64,000 bases of DNA from NCBI RefSeq assembly GCF_026914265.1, contig NC_069127.1:25831453-25895452 (forward strand), in the 5' to 3' direction. Positions 63,601-64,000 of the stretch are shown here, one piece after another. The position numbers and the translations under genes were made by a program. Below the pieces are notes generated by a model. The model was not told the DNA's origin, ran no database searches, and saw only the letters and a list, made by a program, of their open reading frames with translations. Source of the DNA: Mya arenaria. Taxonomy: Eukaryota; Mollusca; Bivalvia; Myida; Myidae. Every line of letters begins with the position of its first letter. Positions within the stretch are counted from its first letter, which is position 1.

Positions 63601-64000
63601 TTTTTTTAAAAATCATTGCAACAGTATAAATATTTTAAAAAAGGTATGTGAATGAATCTATTTACCAGTGACAATACAGTCATCAAAATTAGAATATTGA
63701 ATGAACAAGCCCGAATTCTTATACTATTGCTTTGCACATCTAATTTTACACAACAGATTTTATAACATCTGAAATATATATGTATAAATCTTTAAAAATG
63801 TCCACAAGTAGATTTTTATTTATTGCCTCAACTTTTGTGTTCATTTTCAATCATGTAAAAAGTACAAATATTTATGATAAAGCACAATGACAAAATATGG
63901 CACGTTGATAATTTCAACTTACGATTTAAGATTCACAGGCCTCGGACTGTTTGATCAAAGATGTATAATCAGTTTGTGTAATTCCAGGGGTGTTGAGAAT
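54621..64000 (+). CDS. disordered Ser/Asp-rich then coiled-coil protein, 5' part (481 aa visible)
   Basis: Exons 54621-54694, 59874-59912, 60248-61314, 61907-61968, 62414-62534, 62843-62937 and 63988 onward; every junction is GT-AG and the phases match. ATG at 54649 is chosen because an in-frame TAG lies at 54628, inside the same exon. The exon begins after an acceptor, so a non-coding exon lies upstream. Residues 30-384 (one large exon) are polar and disordered, rich in Ser, Tyr, Asp, His and Asn, with repeated DYASDSGYG, DYSSDSGRG, EYSSDGG. From 405 on, RLRARVEQLEGVVKEYKR and ELEYRNAELRTELARVKLQ are heptad coiled coil. The layout suits a cytoskeletal or centrosomal scaffold, but I cannot name it. 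The gene runs off the right edge. Confidence 0.85.
54895..58150 (+). repeat. 36-bp minisatellite, about 90 units, with higher-order structure
   Basis: Consensus unit ATACCCTAGTTAGAATAC plus TATTACATGCTTCTGGTG. The centre (about 55,720-57,130) is nearly uniform; both edges are diverged (TACCGTAGTCAGAATACTG type). A composite block is repeated at a distance of 691 bases (landmark TTATCGAAGTCAGAACAC at about 56,447 and 57,138), and another at about 323 bases (GATAGAACACTTG). It occupies intron 1 of the coiled-coil gene. Confidence 0.95.
58690..58935. mobile_element. half-copy of the 38.9-kb foldback element
   Basis: AGCCATAATACATCAATTTTCG, TTTTGTCAGCAGTCTTGTAT and GTGAGAGTGCAGCTTTAA match one arm and the outer end of the element at 38,860-39,195. 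Lies in intron 1 of the coiled-coil gene. Confidence 0.6.
59595..59616 (+). repeat. poly-G tract, 22 bases
   Basis: Uninterrupted G run in intron 1 of the coiled-coil gene, able to form a G-quadruplex in principle; its length may be unreliable in assembly. Confidence 0.9.
62049..62150 (+). repeat. 32-bp tandem repeat, 3 units
   Basis: Three consecutive units starting GTACGCCCTAATG and ending AAGTGTATT, in intron 4 of the coiled-coil gene. Confidence 0.85.
62991..63106. repeat. 116-bp palindrome in intron 6 of the coiled-coil gene
   Basis: AGTAGGTGACCCGATATGGG at the left is matched by CCCATATTGGGTCACCTACT at the right. Inversion continues inward (GAAACCATAT with ATATGGTTTC) to a centre near 63,048. 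Stem of about 52 bp with few mismatches. Confidence 0.85.

Noticed and set aside
1-64000. LTR retroelements, Polintons or other capsid- or envelope-bearing elements
   Set aside because: No paired long terminal repeats, protease-integrase order, capsid or envelope motifs were recognised; the reverse-transcriptase relics are all of LINE type.

Overview
The window looks like nuclear DNA of an animal, most likely a bivalve mollusc. It is AT-rich, with intron-rich genes and GT-AG introns. It has a canonical metazoan tRNA-Gly, tRNA-headed SINEs, LINE fragments, many small foldback elements, and tandem repeats rich in AAGGTCA of a kind I associate with bivalve genomes. The species assignment is inference; no search was run.

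Layout. At 1-3.1 kb there is a possible 3' gene end, T/G-rich DNA and a LINE fragment. At 3.3-5.1 kb a relic block holds two decayed exons of an SDR oxidoreductase (minus) and one decayed exon of the secreted-protein family described next (plus). From 6.2 to 37 kb lie three tandem four-exon paralogues on the plus strand (6214-10074, 21183-24703, 33867-36964). Each encodes a 225-233 residue secreted protein with a signal peptide, a Ser/Asp/Glu-rich acidic segment and an eight-cysteine C-terminal domain that I assign from memory to DUF4773. The spacers between them (about 10.1-20.6 and 24.7-33.6 kb) are copies of each other, so the array arose by duplication of units of 13-15 kb. Comparing spacers and introns shows which mobile elements arrived after duplication, in some cases with the empty site still readable.

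At 40-44.3 kb an intact six-exon SDR gene (367 aa, BDH1/SDR9C-like, full N-S-Y-K tetrad) lies on the minus strand. Its first intron carries a minisatellite made of about 20 CCAAT boxes. At 45.7 kb is a tRNA-Gly(CCC) gene with a T5 terminator, adjacent to a dispersed repeat that has decayed tRNA-Gly relics at two other places. A 3.05-kb decayed DNA transposon with 31-bp terminal inverted repeats lies at 46,954-50,007. From 54.6 kb to the window end runs the 5' part of a gene for a disordered, Ser/Asp-rich then coiled-coil protein, seven exons visible. Its first intron contains a 3.25-kb, 36-bp-unit minisatellite.

How the parts fit: the relic block couples the same two families (DUF4773-like and SDR) that adjoin at the right end, so the ancestral unit may have contained both, with most SDR copies lost. 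No LTR, capsid or envelope element was recognised. Function of the DUF4773-like proteins is unknown.
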